Below, in pieces: positions 33,658 to 42,070 of a stretch of DNA of 64,000 nucleotides (positions within the stretch are counted from its first letter, which is position 1; each line of letters opens with the position of its first letter). The translations under genes were made by a program, and so were the position numbers. Location of the stretch: the NCBI GenBank assembly GCA_002490665.1, contig DKUL01000014.1:41632-105631 (forward strand). Reading direction: 5' to 3'. Origin of the DNA: Lachnospiraceae bacterium UBA7205. GTDB lineage: Bacteria; Bacillota; Clostridia; Lachnospirales; Lachnospiraceae. The notes under the pieces were generated by a model. That model did no database searches. It saw only the letters and a list, made by a program, of their open reading frames with translations, and was not told the DNA's origin.

Positions 33658-35067
33658 TTAATAGGCATTTTTATTGATAAAGCCCTTAAAGAATGTAAGG
33701 AATAAGATTTTAAAATCAAATGCCATTGACCAGTTTTCAATATAGTAGAGATCATACTCTATCCTTTTCTTGATGGAGGTGTCTCCCCTGTATCCGTTTA
33801 CCTGCGCCCATCCGGTTATCCCCGGCCGCACCTGATGCTTTATCATATACCTTGGTATTTCCTCTTTAAACTTCTCCACAAAAAGAGGTCTTTCCGGACG
33901 TGGGCCTATCAGACTCATATCGCCCTTCAGCACATTAAAAAACTGTGGAAGCTCGTCGATACTTGTGCTTCTTAACAGCCTGCCGACCTTTGTGACCCGC
34001 GGGTCATTCTTGGTCGTCCAGCCTTTTTTCTCATCTGCATCGTTCTGCACTTCCATGCTGCGAAATTTGTACATCTGGAATGGCTTATTGTGCAGCCCGA
34101 CCCGTTCCTGTCTGAAAATCAGCGGCCCCCTGCTCGTCGCCTTAATCCCAATCACAGCGGCAAGCATCAATGGGGAGGACAGCACAATCGCAACAATGGC
34201 GCCCACAATATCCACCAGGCGCTTTATCAGCATATTCGCCGTATTGGTAAGCGGAACACGCCTGATATTCACCACCGCAAGCCCATCCAGGTCCTCCAGG
34301 TACGGGCGGCTTGGAATCACACTGTTATAATCCGGTATAAATTTTGTGTGCACGCCTGATTTCTCACATATATTTACGATATCTTCCAGCCTGTCGTAGT
34401 CCGACAGGGAAAGTGTTATGCCAATTTCATCCAGTTCATTCCCGGGCAGGATCCTTTGCAGGCTGTCAATCTCATCGACAACCTCGACTCCCTTGTAGAC
34501 TGCCCCGCGCGGAACATGGTCATCCAGAATGCCGCATACCTCGTACCCCCATTCGGGATTTGCCTTTATCTTATTGATGTACTCCTCCGCCGCACGGGAA
34601 TAGCCTACCAGCAGTATGTGCTTGACATTGTAGCCTTTCCTGCGCAGACGGCGCAGTCCATACCTGACGGACTTGCGCATCAGCGTCTCTGCTATGATAT
34701 TAATTCCGTAGAAAACGCCGACCATTCCTCGCGAAAAATCCGGAATATTGATGGCAAACAGCACCACCATCACTGCCAGAAGACCGATTGTGTTGGCTTT
34801 TATAATATTAAAAACCTCATACACCGTCTTCGCCGTCCGCTTAGACGAATACAGGTCAGATGCATTGTACAAAATCAGATATCCTGGTACAATCGCCAGA
34901 AACGCGGTAAAGTATATCTCCACCGACAAAATACCGGTGCCGGGTTCGTTCTCCCTGACATACCCGCTGAGCCACAGAAACCATGACAGCCAGTAGGCAG
35001 CCCCTATAACCAGTGCATCGAGCAGAACCAGCAGTCTGTTAAAATACTTCTGATTATCTCTTATCAA
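33658..35067 (-). CDS. Polyprenyl-phosphate sugar-phosphate transferase (priming enzyme)
   Basis: 469 residues. The N-terminal half has about four membrane helices and a CoA_binding_3-like soluble segment (HILLVGYSRAAEEYINKIK). The C-terminal half is the bacterial sugar transferase domain: KRLVDIVGAIVAIVLSSPLM membrane hairpin, GPLIFRQERVGLHNKPFQMY, KFRSMEVQ, SIDELPQFFNVLKGDMSLIG and GPRPERP. It would put the first sugar phosphate on undecaprenyl phosphate, starting the polysaccharide. Translation seems to start at TTG (35065-35067) after AAGGTGAG; no ATG fits better. A promoter candidate lies upstream. Confidence 0.9.
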   Translation of the reverse strand: MIRDNQKYFNRLLVLLDALVIGAAYWLSWFLWLSGYVRENEPGTGILSVEIYFTAFLAIVPGYLILYNASDLYSSKRTAKTVYEVFNIIKANTIGLLAVMVVLFAINIPDFSRGMVGVFYGINIIAETLMRKSVRYGLRRLRRKGYNVKHILLVGYSRAAEEYINKIKANPEWGYEVCGILDDHVPRGAVYKGVEVVDEIDSLQRILPGNELDEIGITLSLSDYDRLEDIVNICEKSGVHTKFIPDYNSVIPSRPYLEDLDGLAVVNIRRVPLTNTANMLIKRLVDIVGAIVAIVLSSPLMLAAVIGIKATSRGPLIFRQERVGLHNKPFQMYKFRSMEVQNDADEKKGWTTKNDPRVTKVGRLLRSTSIDELPQFFNVLKGDMSLIGPRPERPLFVEKFKEEIPRYMIKHQVRPGITGWAQVNGYRGDTSIKKRIEYDLYYIENWSMAFDFKILFLTFFKGFINKNAY

Positions 35068-35110
35068 TTATCTCACCTTATTCAATGGAATGAAAAATTT
35101 AACTCTATTC

Positions 35111-35139
35111 ATTCTACAATATTTGAGCAAAAAGTACAA
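35111..35139 (-). promoter_or_regulatory. Predicted promoter of the priming transferase/LCP pair
   Basis: TTGTAC (35134-35139) and TAGAAT (35111-35116) on the minus strand with a 17-base spacer, about 45 bases before the TTG start. The -35 match is modest. Confidence 0.4.
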
Positions 35140-35162
35140 CTTTTTTTTTCTTATACTCCTTC

Positions 35163-36140
35163 TTATTCAAAAAGCCGCAGTAAATTTCTCCATAGCGCCA
35201 GCTGGATGGACGCATAATTTCTGATTTTCGCCGCGTCAGGTTTCTGCCTGTGTCTTCTTCCCGCAGCGCTCATGGAAAGCCTGACCCCGCCGGCAAGTCC
35301 TGCCACATAATCCCTGCCCATTCCCTTTTTTGCAAAAAACAGCGCCTTAACCAGAAATCCCGCAACCAGGAACGGCAGATTCACCAGTATCTGCAAAAGT
35401 GGCATGTTCTTGTAAACCACATAGACGCTGTTCCTTGACGCCAGCTTTGTCTTAAAACGGTTATACCTGGAACCGCTTGTGGCGCTTCCTGCATGGTATA
35501 CTATAGAGTTTGCCGCAAATCGGTTTCTATATCCATATATTTTTGCGCGGTATCCGATGTCAATGTCCTCAAAATACGCGAAATGTTCCTCATCAAACAG
35601 TCCCACCTGGTTTTCTTCCAGCAATTCCCTGCGGTAAATTGCAGCCCCCGCGCAGGACGCAAATATGTCGCAGTCCCTGCGATACCGGTCAGGCGTCTTA
35701 CCCTTTCCCCTTGCAAATGCCCATCCGAGGGCACAGTAAAAATCTCCCGCATCATCCGTGGCATTCCTGTCATACAGCGACACAAGCTTCGCCGATGCGG
35801 AAAATATCCGCCTGTCCTTGTCGTCATCCATGACTTTTTCCAATTCGTGCACAAAGGAAATGTCCGCCTGCGTGTCGTTGTTCAGCAAGATAACATACGG
35901 TGTCGTACTTTCCTTTATCCCCTGGTTGACCGCATGGCTGAATCCCGTATTTTTCTGGTTGACAATCAGCCGGACCTGCGGGAATTTATCCCGCACAAGC
36001 TCCATGCTTTGGTCTGTCGAGGCATTGTCCACCACTATGACCCGGATGTCCTTTGTCGTCCCGCAGTACAGGCTTTCCAGGCATGCCTGTATATAATTGA
36101 TTCCGTTGTAATTTGGTATCACAATCGTCGATTTTGCCAT
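35163..36140 (-). CDS. Family-2 glycosyltransferase
   Basis: About 325 residues. GT-A fold with STIVIPNYNGINYIQACLES at the N-terminus, nucleotide-binding VIVVDNASTDQS, the metal-binding LLNNDTQ and the catalytic-base region HFAYFEDIDIGYRAKIYGY near residue 180. It resembles rhamnosyltransferases of the WbbL group. A hydrophobic stretch near residue 260 (LLQILVNLPFLVAGFLVKAL) suggests membrane association. I chose ATG at 36140 since AAGGAA lies before it and MAKSTIVIPNYNG is the family start. It follows the next glycosyltransferase by 25 bases. Confidence 0.85.
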   Translation of the reverse strand: MAKSTIVIPNYNGINYIQACLESLYCGTTKDIRVIVVDNASTDQSMELVRDKFPQVRLIVNQKNTGFSHAVNQGIKESTTPYVILLNNDTQADISFVHELEKVMDDDKDRRIFSASAKLVSLYDRNATDDAGDFYCALGWAFARGKGKTPDRYRRDCDIFASCAGAAIYRRELLEENQVGLFDEEHFAYFEDIDIGYRAKIYGYRNRFAANSIVYHAGSATSGSRYNRFKTKLASRNSVYVVYKNMPLLQILVNLPFLVAGFLVKALFFAKKGMGRDYVAGLAGGVRLSMSAAGRRHRQKPDAAKIRNYASIQLALWRNLLRLFE

Positions 36141-36165
36141 GCTCAGCCGCTTTCCTTTTCCATTT

Positions 36166-37506
36166 CTATATTTTCCGCACGCATACCGGGTCGAGCAGAA
36201 GCCTTGCACCGTCCTTTGTCAGCGCCGCACTGAGCTTCGCACTCAGTTCCTCAAGCTGCCCGTTTCCCTCTTCCGTTATCCACTGCGGCAGCTCCCTTTT
36301 CTCCGTGTACAGCGTGCTTTCATAGGGATGGCCTGTCACTTCCTCATAGATTCCCTGATATGCCTTGTTCACCGCCAGGTTCCTGATATCCAGAAACGCT
36401 GTATTCTGAAACAAATCCATCCTGTTCATATAGCCGGCGTACAGCACTGGCTGCCCCTCATAAATTCCGGATGCAACCTTTCCGTGCCTTGCAACAAGCC
36501 CGCCTGCCGCCGCAAGGTCCGGCCGGTGCGCAAGCACGCTGTCACCATATTCTATGCGGTAAAAACCCAGATGTTTATTGTGCCGCACATCCACCTTCCA
36601 GCCCATGCGCGACGCAAAGTCAATCAGTGCCTTCTTTCCCGCCTCATACGCGTACATCTTACTCTGCGGGTTTTCCGCCGTGGAGTTCTCATGGCAGCGC
36701 CAGTGATAAAGCACCTTCGGCACATGCACAAATGCCTCCTCAACAGGCCTTGCGTCCTTGTTTTCCTTTTCTTTCAGCAATAACCCGCCCACAATCCGCA
36801 GGATAATGTCATAGTCCTGCGAGCCGTCAAATTCTTTCCGGATCCGGAGCTTCCTTAGCACGTCCGCCCTGACAACCATCAGGTGGCAGATATAATTGTT
36901 GGTCAGTATCAAATCCAGGTTAAACGCAAGCTTAAAATGCGGGTCATAGAAGCGTTTTCCCGAGGCATCGCACTTGTCCTCGTCGGAATAAGCGATAATC
37001 GGTCTGCTGTCCCGTATTGCATGTGCCATCTCATACAGGGCATCCACGGTGAGCATGTCGTCGTGGTCGAGCAGGGCACAATAATCACCTGTGGCGTGGT
37101 CAATCGCCTGGTTTGTATTCTCGGCTATGCCGTTATTTTCCGCAAGCTTTATATATTTGATACGGTCGTCCGTATACTTGTCGACCGTATTTTTTACGAT
37201 ATCACTGGCGCTGCCGTCCGCGATAATCAGTTCCCAGCTGTCGTAAGTCTGTCCGATGCAGCTGTCTATCAGCGCGCGCATATACACCTCCTGCGTCTCA
37301 AACGCAGGCACCAGTATCGAGAACTTGATGTCGGACACACTCCTGTCATTGCGCTGTGCCTCCAGAACCGCCTCATCGGGCGCATGGTAATCATAGTCCG
37401 CGCAATACTTCTCGGTCACGCGCTCCCACGCCGCAAAAAACGCCTCCCCATAGCCGTTTTTTTTGCTGTAATTGATTGTCTTTTTGATATTTTGTACCAG
37501 CGACAT
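36166..37506 (-). CDS. Family-2 glycosyltransferase
   Basis: 446 residues. The GT-A domain begins near residue 60 (KFSILVPAFETQEVYMRALIDS), with WELIIADGSASDIV, NNGIAENTNQAIDHATGDY and the DxD-type metal site LLDHDDML. Residues about 205-290 contain DGSQDYDIILRIVGG and HVPKVLYHWR, a pattern shared with the glycosyltransferases at 40000 and 42071. The C-terminal 100 residues are unique. Soluble or peripheral. GGAGG lies before the ATG; follows gtrA by 15 bases. Confidence 0.85.
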   Translation of the reverse strand: MSLVQNIKKTINYSKKNGYGEAFFAAWERVTEKYCADYDYHAPDEAVLEAQRNDRSVSDIKFSILVPAFETQEVYMRALIDSCIGQTYDSWELIIADGSASDIVKNTVDKYTDDRIKYIKLAENNGIAENTNQAIDHATGDYCALLDHDDMLTVDALYEMAHAIRDSRPIIAYSDEDKCDASGKRFYDPHFKLAFNLDLILTNNYICHLMVVRADVLRKLRIRKEFDGSQDYDIILRIVGGLLLKEKENKDARPVEEAFVHVPKVLYHWRCHENSTAENPQSKMYAYEAGKKALIDFASRMGWKVDVRHNKHLGFYRIEYGDSVLAHRPDLAAAGGLVARHGKVASGIYEGQPVLYAGYMNRMDLFQNTAFLDIRNLAVNKAYQGIYEEVTGHPYESTLYTEKRELPQWITEEGNGQLEELSAKLSAALTKDGARLLLDPVCVRKI

Positions 37507-37521
37507 CGCAATCCTCCGTTT

Positions 37522-37983
37522 TTATGCCTCGTTCTTTTTTTCCAGAAATATTTTCCTGGTAATAAAATTGTACACCATAACAATCGCTGTCGCAATGACT
37601 TTCGCGCCCGTGTAGGCAAGATTGTAGTTCAAAAGTCTGCGCAGTAGCGCCACGTTGTTGTATATCGGTCCCACACACACCCAGATAATCAGCTGGTTGA
37701 GTCCCAGGCCGATGACGCTCAGCACGATAAAAACCACAAACTCCGCCTTGCGGTTCAAATCCTCCTTGCGCTCAAAAACAAACCGAAAACTCAGTATATA
37801 ATTTATGATTACTGAAACCGTGAAGCCCAGCGCCGAGCCTGCCATGGACGCAAACTCAAAATACTGGTCCCCGCCAAGTTTCAAAATGATATTCAACACT
37901 GCAATTCCAATCAGGTAGTCAATCACAAAGCATATGACGCCCACCATGCCAAATTTCATAATCTGAGCAAAAAGCTTTTTCAT
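37522..37983 (-). CDS. GtrA-family membrane protein
   Basis: 153 residues with four membrane helices (FGMVGVICFVIDYLIGIAVL, ASMAGSALGFTVSVIINYIL, FVVFIVLSVIGLGLNQLIIW, VIATAIVMVYNFITRKIFL). The ending YNFITRKIFL is the GtrA hallmark. GtrA proteins are thought to flip or help transfer lipid-linked sugars for polysaccharide decoration. I chose ATG at 37983 after GGAGA; the frame is open further up but not protein-like. It pairs with glycosyltransferases just downstream. Confidence 0.85.
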   Translation of the reverse strand: MKKLFAQIMKFGMVGVICFVIDYLIGIAVLNIILKLGGDQYFEFASMAGSALGFTVSVIINYILSFRFVFERKEDLNRKAEFVVFIVLSVIGLGLNQLIIWVCVGPIYNNVALLRRLLNYNLAYTGAKVIATAIVMVYNFITRKIFLEKKNEA

Positions 37984-38075
37984 TGTTGATTCTCCGCACT
38001 CTTGAAAAGGAAACCGGACATCCGCCTTTGTAATGTCCGGTCTCCTGATTTTATATTCCACTATTTTTTCGCAAA

Positions 38076-39803
38076 TTATTCTTCGATAACCGCCTTGACC
38101 TCGTTTGTCAGGTTCTCCACTTTCTTCTGGGCGTCTTCCAGGCTTGTTCCTTTTACGCCCATGTAGAACTTAATCTTCGGCTCTGTGCCGGAAGGTCTTG
38201 CACAGCACCATGAATCGTTTGTAAGGTCGAAATAAAGGACATTCGACTTCGGAAGTCCTGTCGGATAGGTCTTTCCTGTCTCAAGCTCGGTGATGACATC
38301 ATTCTCATAGTCCCTCACGCGCACAACGTCCAGCTCGCCAAATTTCTTGGGCGGATTGTTCCGGAACTTGTCCATCAGCGCCGCAATCTGCTTCGAGCCG
38401 TCGATGCCCTTCATCGTGATGGCATACTGTGTCTCCTTATAGTAGCCATACTTCTCGTAGATTTCAAGCATCATGTCATACAGGGTCTTGCCGTTCTTCT
38501 TGCACCATGCCGCAACCTCGCACAGGCACATCACCGCAACAACGGCGTCCTTGTCCCTTGCATGTGTCCCGGCAAGGCATCCATAGCTCTCCTCAAGACC
38601 GAATACGTAGTTGTTGGAGCCTGTCTGCTCAAACAGCTTAATCTGCTCGCCGATAAACTTGAATCCCGTAAGCACTTCAATCAGCTTCACATCATATGCC
38701 TTCGTAATCGGGGCTGTCATGTTTGTCGTGACAATGGTTGTGACGAGCGCCGGATTTTCCGGCATCGTGCCAGTCGCCTTGCGCTCCCTTAAGATGTACT
38801 CTGCAATCAGCATGCCTGACATGTTTCCCGTAAATGCCTTGTACTCCCCGCTCTTCGTGTCAAGCGCATAGATGCCAAGCCTGTCCGCATCCGGGTCTGT
38901 CGCAAGCACGATGTCCGCGTTCTTTTCCTTTGCAAGCTTTAAGGCATATGTAAATGCCTTGGGATCCTCGGGATTCGGGTAATCCAGCGTTGTGAACTTC
39001 GGATCCGGATTCTCCTGCTCGGGAACAACATATACGTTCTTGAAGCCCAGCTCGGAAAGAATCCTTCTGACCGGCTTGTTTCCCGTACCGCACAGCGGTG
39101 TGTAGACAATCTTGATGTCATCGGCAACTGCCTGAATCACATCGGGATGAATAATCTGTTTCTTTAACTCTACCATGTAAGCGTCGTCAATTTCCTTGCC
39201 GATAACCTGATATAATCCGGCATTGACTGCCTCCTGCTTGTCCATGGTCTTTACAGTGTGGTAATCTGTCACAGCCTTTACTTCATTGATAATGTCCTTA
39301 TCCTTGGGCGCCGTAATCTGTGCGCCGTCCTCCCAGTATACCTTATATCCGTTGTATTCTGGCGGATTATGGCTTGCCGTGATGACGATTCCGGAGATGC
39401 AGCCAAGCGTCCTGAGCGCAAAGGAAAGCTCCGGTGTCGGCCTTAAGGACTCAAACACATATGCCTTGATACCGTTTGCAGCCATGCAGAGTGCAGCCTC
39501 GTCCGCAAACTCAGGCGACATGAAACGGGAATCATATGCGATGGCAATGCCCTTTTTCTGTCCGTTTGCCTTGATAATGTAGTTTGCCAGACCCTGTGAT
39601 GCCTTTCTGACGGTATAGATGTTCATGCGGTTTGTGCCTGCGCCGATGACGCCCCTGAGTCCGCCCGTACCAAACTCAAGCTCTTTGTAAAAACGTTCCT
39701 CAATCTCGCCCTCATTATCCTTAATCTTTAAGAGCTCGTCCTTTGTTGCCTGGTCAAAGTAATCATCATTGAGCCAGAAATTAAATTCATCCATAAAACT
39801 CAT
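38076..39803 (-). CDS. pgcA: Phosphoglucomutase/phosphomannomutase
   Basis: 575 residues. Alpha-phosphohexomutase with the phospho-Ser in GIVITASHNPPEYNGYKVYW (about residues 138-157), the metal loop ATDPDADRLGIY near 303 and the sugar-phosphate loop CCARPSGTEPKIKFYMG at the end. It converts hexose 6-phosphate to hexose 1-phosphate, feeding RfbA with glucose 1-phosphate. It has its own promoter candidate and stands between the two glycosyltransferase clusters. Length is that of the long Gram-positive type. Confidence 0.93.
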   Translation of the reverse strand: MSFMDEFNFWLNDDYFDQATKDELLKIKDNEGEIEERFYKELEFGTGGLRGVIGAGTNRMNIYTVRKASQGLANYIIKANGQKKGIAIAYDSRFMSPEFADEAALCMAANGIKAYVFESLRPTPELSFALRTLGCISGIVITASHNPPEYNGYKVYWEDGAQITAPKDKDIINEVKAVTDYHTVKTMDKQEAVNAGLYQVIGKEIDDAYMVELKKQIIHPDVIQAVADDIKIVYTPLCGTGNKPVRRILSELGFKNVYVVPEQENPDPKFTTLDYPNPEDPKAFTYALKLAKEKNADIVLATDPDADRLGIYALDTKSGEYKAFTGNMSGMLIAEYILRERKATGTMPENPALVTTIVTTNMTAPITKAYDVKLIEVLTGFKFIGEQIKLFEQTGSNNYVFGLEESYGCLAGTHARDKDAVVAVMCLCEVAAWCKKNGKTLYDMMLEIYEKYGYYKETQYAITMKGIDGSKQIAALMDKFRNNPPKKFGELDVVRVRDYENDVITELETGKTYPTGLPKSNVLYFDLTNDSWCCARPSGTEPKIKFYMGVKGTSLEDAQKKVENLTNEVKAVIEE

Positions 39804-39937
39804 ACTGCTACCTCCACTTAAATACTTTAAATTCAGTGCCCTCTCAACACAATTTCAGGTTTCGGTAAGATTGCACCACACCACGCGTTAAATCCCCACA
39901 CAATATTTGCCCTGCATGCGGATTTTCACATACTTCC

Positions 39938-39966
39938 ATTAAATCAAATATTTGGAAATATTTCAA
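39938..39966 (-). promoter_or_regulatory. Predicted promoter of pgcA
   Basis: TTGAAA (39961-39966) and TTTAAT (39938-39943) on the minus strand, 17-base spacer, about 135 bases upstream of the start. The spacer contains the palindrome AAATATTTGGAAATATTT, a possible operator. Confidence 0.5.
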
Positions 39967-39999
39967 GATTATAAGCAAATTTAGCTATATTTAATCTTT

Positions 40000-41997
40000 T
40001 TATTTTATATCTGCCGGTACTTTCAGCGCATAGTCACTGTGGTCAAGCGAGAAATTCGGATTGTAATACGGGTCGCCCTTTACAAGCAGTTCTTTCCAGC
40101 GCGCGCGGAACAGCGCACACTCCTCCTCATAGCGCCTTGCCTTCTCCTCGTCCACAACGTCGGCGCCGCGTGATGCCGACTCATAGTGGTACAGCTCCGC
40201 AAACGGCGTGAACACGTTCAGATATCCCTTTTCCCTGACGCGCAGGCAGAAATCCACATCGTTGAGCGCGACCCGGAACGACTCGTCAAGCCCGCCAAGC
40301 GCCTCATAAATGCTCTTTTTCACCATCAGGCAGGCGCCGGTGACTGCCGAGACATTCTGCGCGTAACACAGTTTTCCCATATATCCCAGGTTGTCATAGT
40401 TAATCTTGTAATGGGTGTGCCCCGCCGTCCTGTGCGCGCCAAGCCCGATGACAATCCCGGCGTGCTGTATTGTCCTGTCGCCATAATAAAGCTTTGCCCC
40501 GACTGCGCCCACATCAGGTCGCTGCGCGTACATGAGCATCGCCTCGAGCCAGTTCATGGAAATCACCTGCGTGTCGTTGTTCAGCAGCAGCAGATATTCC
40601 CCTTTCGCAAACCCTGCGCCGAAATTGTTAATCCCGGAATAGTTGAACGCCCCTGTGTAGGTGACGACCGTGATATTTTCCTGCTGCGACAGGGTCTGGT
40701 AATAGTCGAAGGTCTCTTTTTCCGTACTGTTGTTCTCTATCACGATAATCTCATAGTTTTCGTAGGTGCTGCGCTCCTTTATCGAGTCGATGCAGCGCCG
40801 CAGGTCGCCGACGTGGTCTTTGTTCGGTATGAGTATGGATATCTTATCCTCGCTTTTTATCTCATACTTTATCTCAAATATCGTATCGAACGCGCGTGTG
40901 CTCTTAATCTCAAAATTGTGGAACCCGCACCTTGTAAGGTGGTCTGCCACTGCGCCCTTTGCCGCCGCAATGGCGTATGGCTTCGCGCTGATGTCGCTCG
41001 CCACGCTCGCCTTGTGCGAACGCCAGTAATATAATAGTTTCGGGACATGTACGACCTTTTTGGCATTTGTGGTCAGCCTCAGAATCATATCGTGGTCCTG
41101 GCTCCCATCAAACCCGCTGCGGAAAAGCTCTGTCCCCTCGAGAAGCTCCCGCGCAAACACGCTGAAATGACAGATGTAATTGTTCGCCCTGAGATTATCC
41201 GGCGCATAGTCGGGCTTAAAGTGCAGGGTAATCATATTGTTGATGCTGTCGCCCTTAAACGTGGTTTCGTCACAGTAGATATAGTCCGCACCCTGCTCGT
41301 TAATGACCCGGACATACTCGTACAGCGCCGACGGATGCAGCACATCGTCATGGTCAAACAGCCCGATGTACTCCCCCGTCGCCATGGAATAGCATTCGTT
41401 TGTGTTTCCCGCGATTCCCTCGTTCTTTTCCAGCTTTTTATATACAATCCGCTTATCCCCGGCAATGTACTCCTGACAGCGTGCGCCCACATTGTCATGT
41501 GCACTGTCCGAGCCGTCCGCCAGGCAAAGCTCCCAGTTCTGGTACGTCTGGTTCTGTACTGATGCAATCATCTCGTCAAGAAACGACAGCGGTGTATTAT
41601 ACAGTGGCACCAGAATGCTGATTTTCACCATGCGGTCAAATCTTGTGTTCCGCTGGATTTCCGCCTGTTCCGGTGTCGGAAAGCTCGCCGTGCCGTGCAG
41701 TTTTTTCGCCTCTGCCTCTATTTTTTTCTGTTTCAGTTTCCGGACGATGCCCTTTGGCCCGCCCAGGTTGCGCAGCCGCCTGTAATTCCGGATGCCCCAG
41801 TGCATCGTCTGCCGGAGCGGCTTTGATGCTTTCCACACCGGATTGTTCTTGATGCGGTCCAGCTGGAACTGCAGGCTGTCCGCCTCGTTCTTTGCATCCG
41901 CAAGCCTGCCGGCAAGGGATGCCGCGCGCATTTTCTCCTGCTCATACGCCTGTCTGTAGAATTCCACATCCCGCCCATCATTATTCTGGCTGTCCAT
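40000..41997 (-). CDS. Two-domain family-2 glycosyltransferase
   Basis: 665 residues. A short N-terminal coiled coil (REAYEQEKMRA-like, residues about 12-50) is followed by two GT-A domains. The first (about 120-330) has KISILVPLYNTPLSFLDEM, LADGSDSAHDN and LFDHDDVLHPSAL. The second (about 375-640) has KISILIPNKDHVGDLRRCID, LLLLNNDTQVIS and GLDESFRVALNDVDFCLRV. Both metal sites look intact, so two different sugar additions by one protein are possible, as in rhamnan synthases. I chose ATG at 41997 after GGAGG; the frame is open 27 more codons. Last gene of the rfb/ABC transcript. Confidence 0.87.
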   Translation of the reverse strand: MDSQNNDGRDVEFYRQAYEQEKMRAASLAGRLADAKNEADSLQFQLDRIKNNPVWKASKPLRQTMHWGIRNYRRLRNLGGPKGIVRKLKQKKIEAEAKKLHGTASFPTPEQAEIQRNTRFDRMVKISILVPLYNTPLSFLDEMIASVQNQTYQNWELCLADGSDSAHDNVGARCQEYIAGDKRIVYKKLEKNEGIAGNTNECYSMATGEYIGLFDHDDVLHPSALYEYVRVINEQGADYIYCDETTFKGDSINNMITLHFKPDYAPDNLRANNYICHFSVFARELLEGTELFRSGFDGSQDHDMILRLTTNAKKVVHVPKLLYYWRSHKASVASDISAKPYAIAAAKGAVADHLTRCGFHNFEIKSTRAFDTIFEIKYEIKSEDKISILIPNKDHVGDLRRCIDSIKERSTYENYEIIVIENNSTEKETFDYYQTLSQQENITVVTYTGAFNYSGINNFGAGFAKGEYLLLLNNDTQVISMNWLEAMLMYAQRPDVGAVGAKLYYGDRTIQHAGIVIGLGAHRTAGHTHYKINYDNLGYMGKLCYAQNVSAVTGACLMVKKSIYEALGGLDESFRVALNDVDFCLRVREKGYLNVFTPFAELYHYESASRGADVVDEEKARRYEEECALFRARWKELLVKGDPYYNPNFSLDHSDYALKVPADIK

Positions 41998-42070
41998 ATT
42001 AATCCTCCATTCTTGCCACTGCCCGCGAATTTGGGCGCAGGCACAAATTTGCCGTGTGAAAAATTTATTT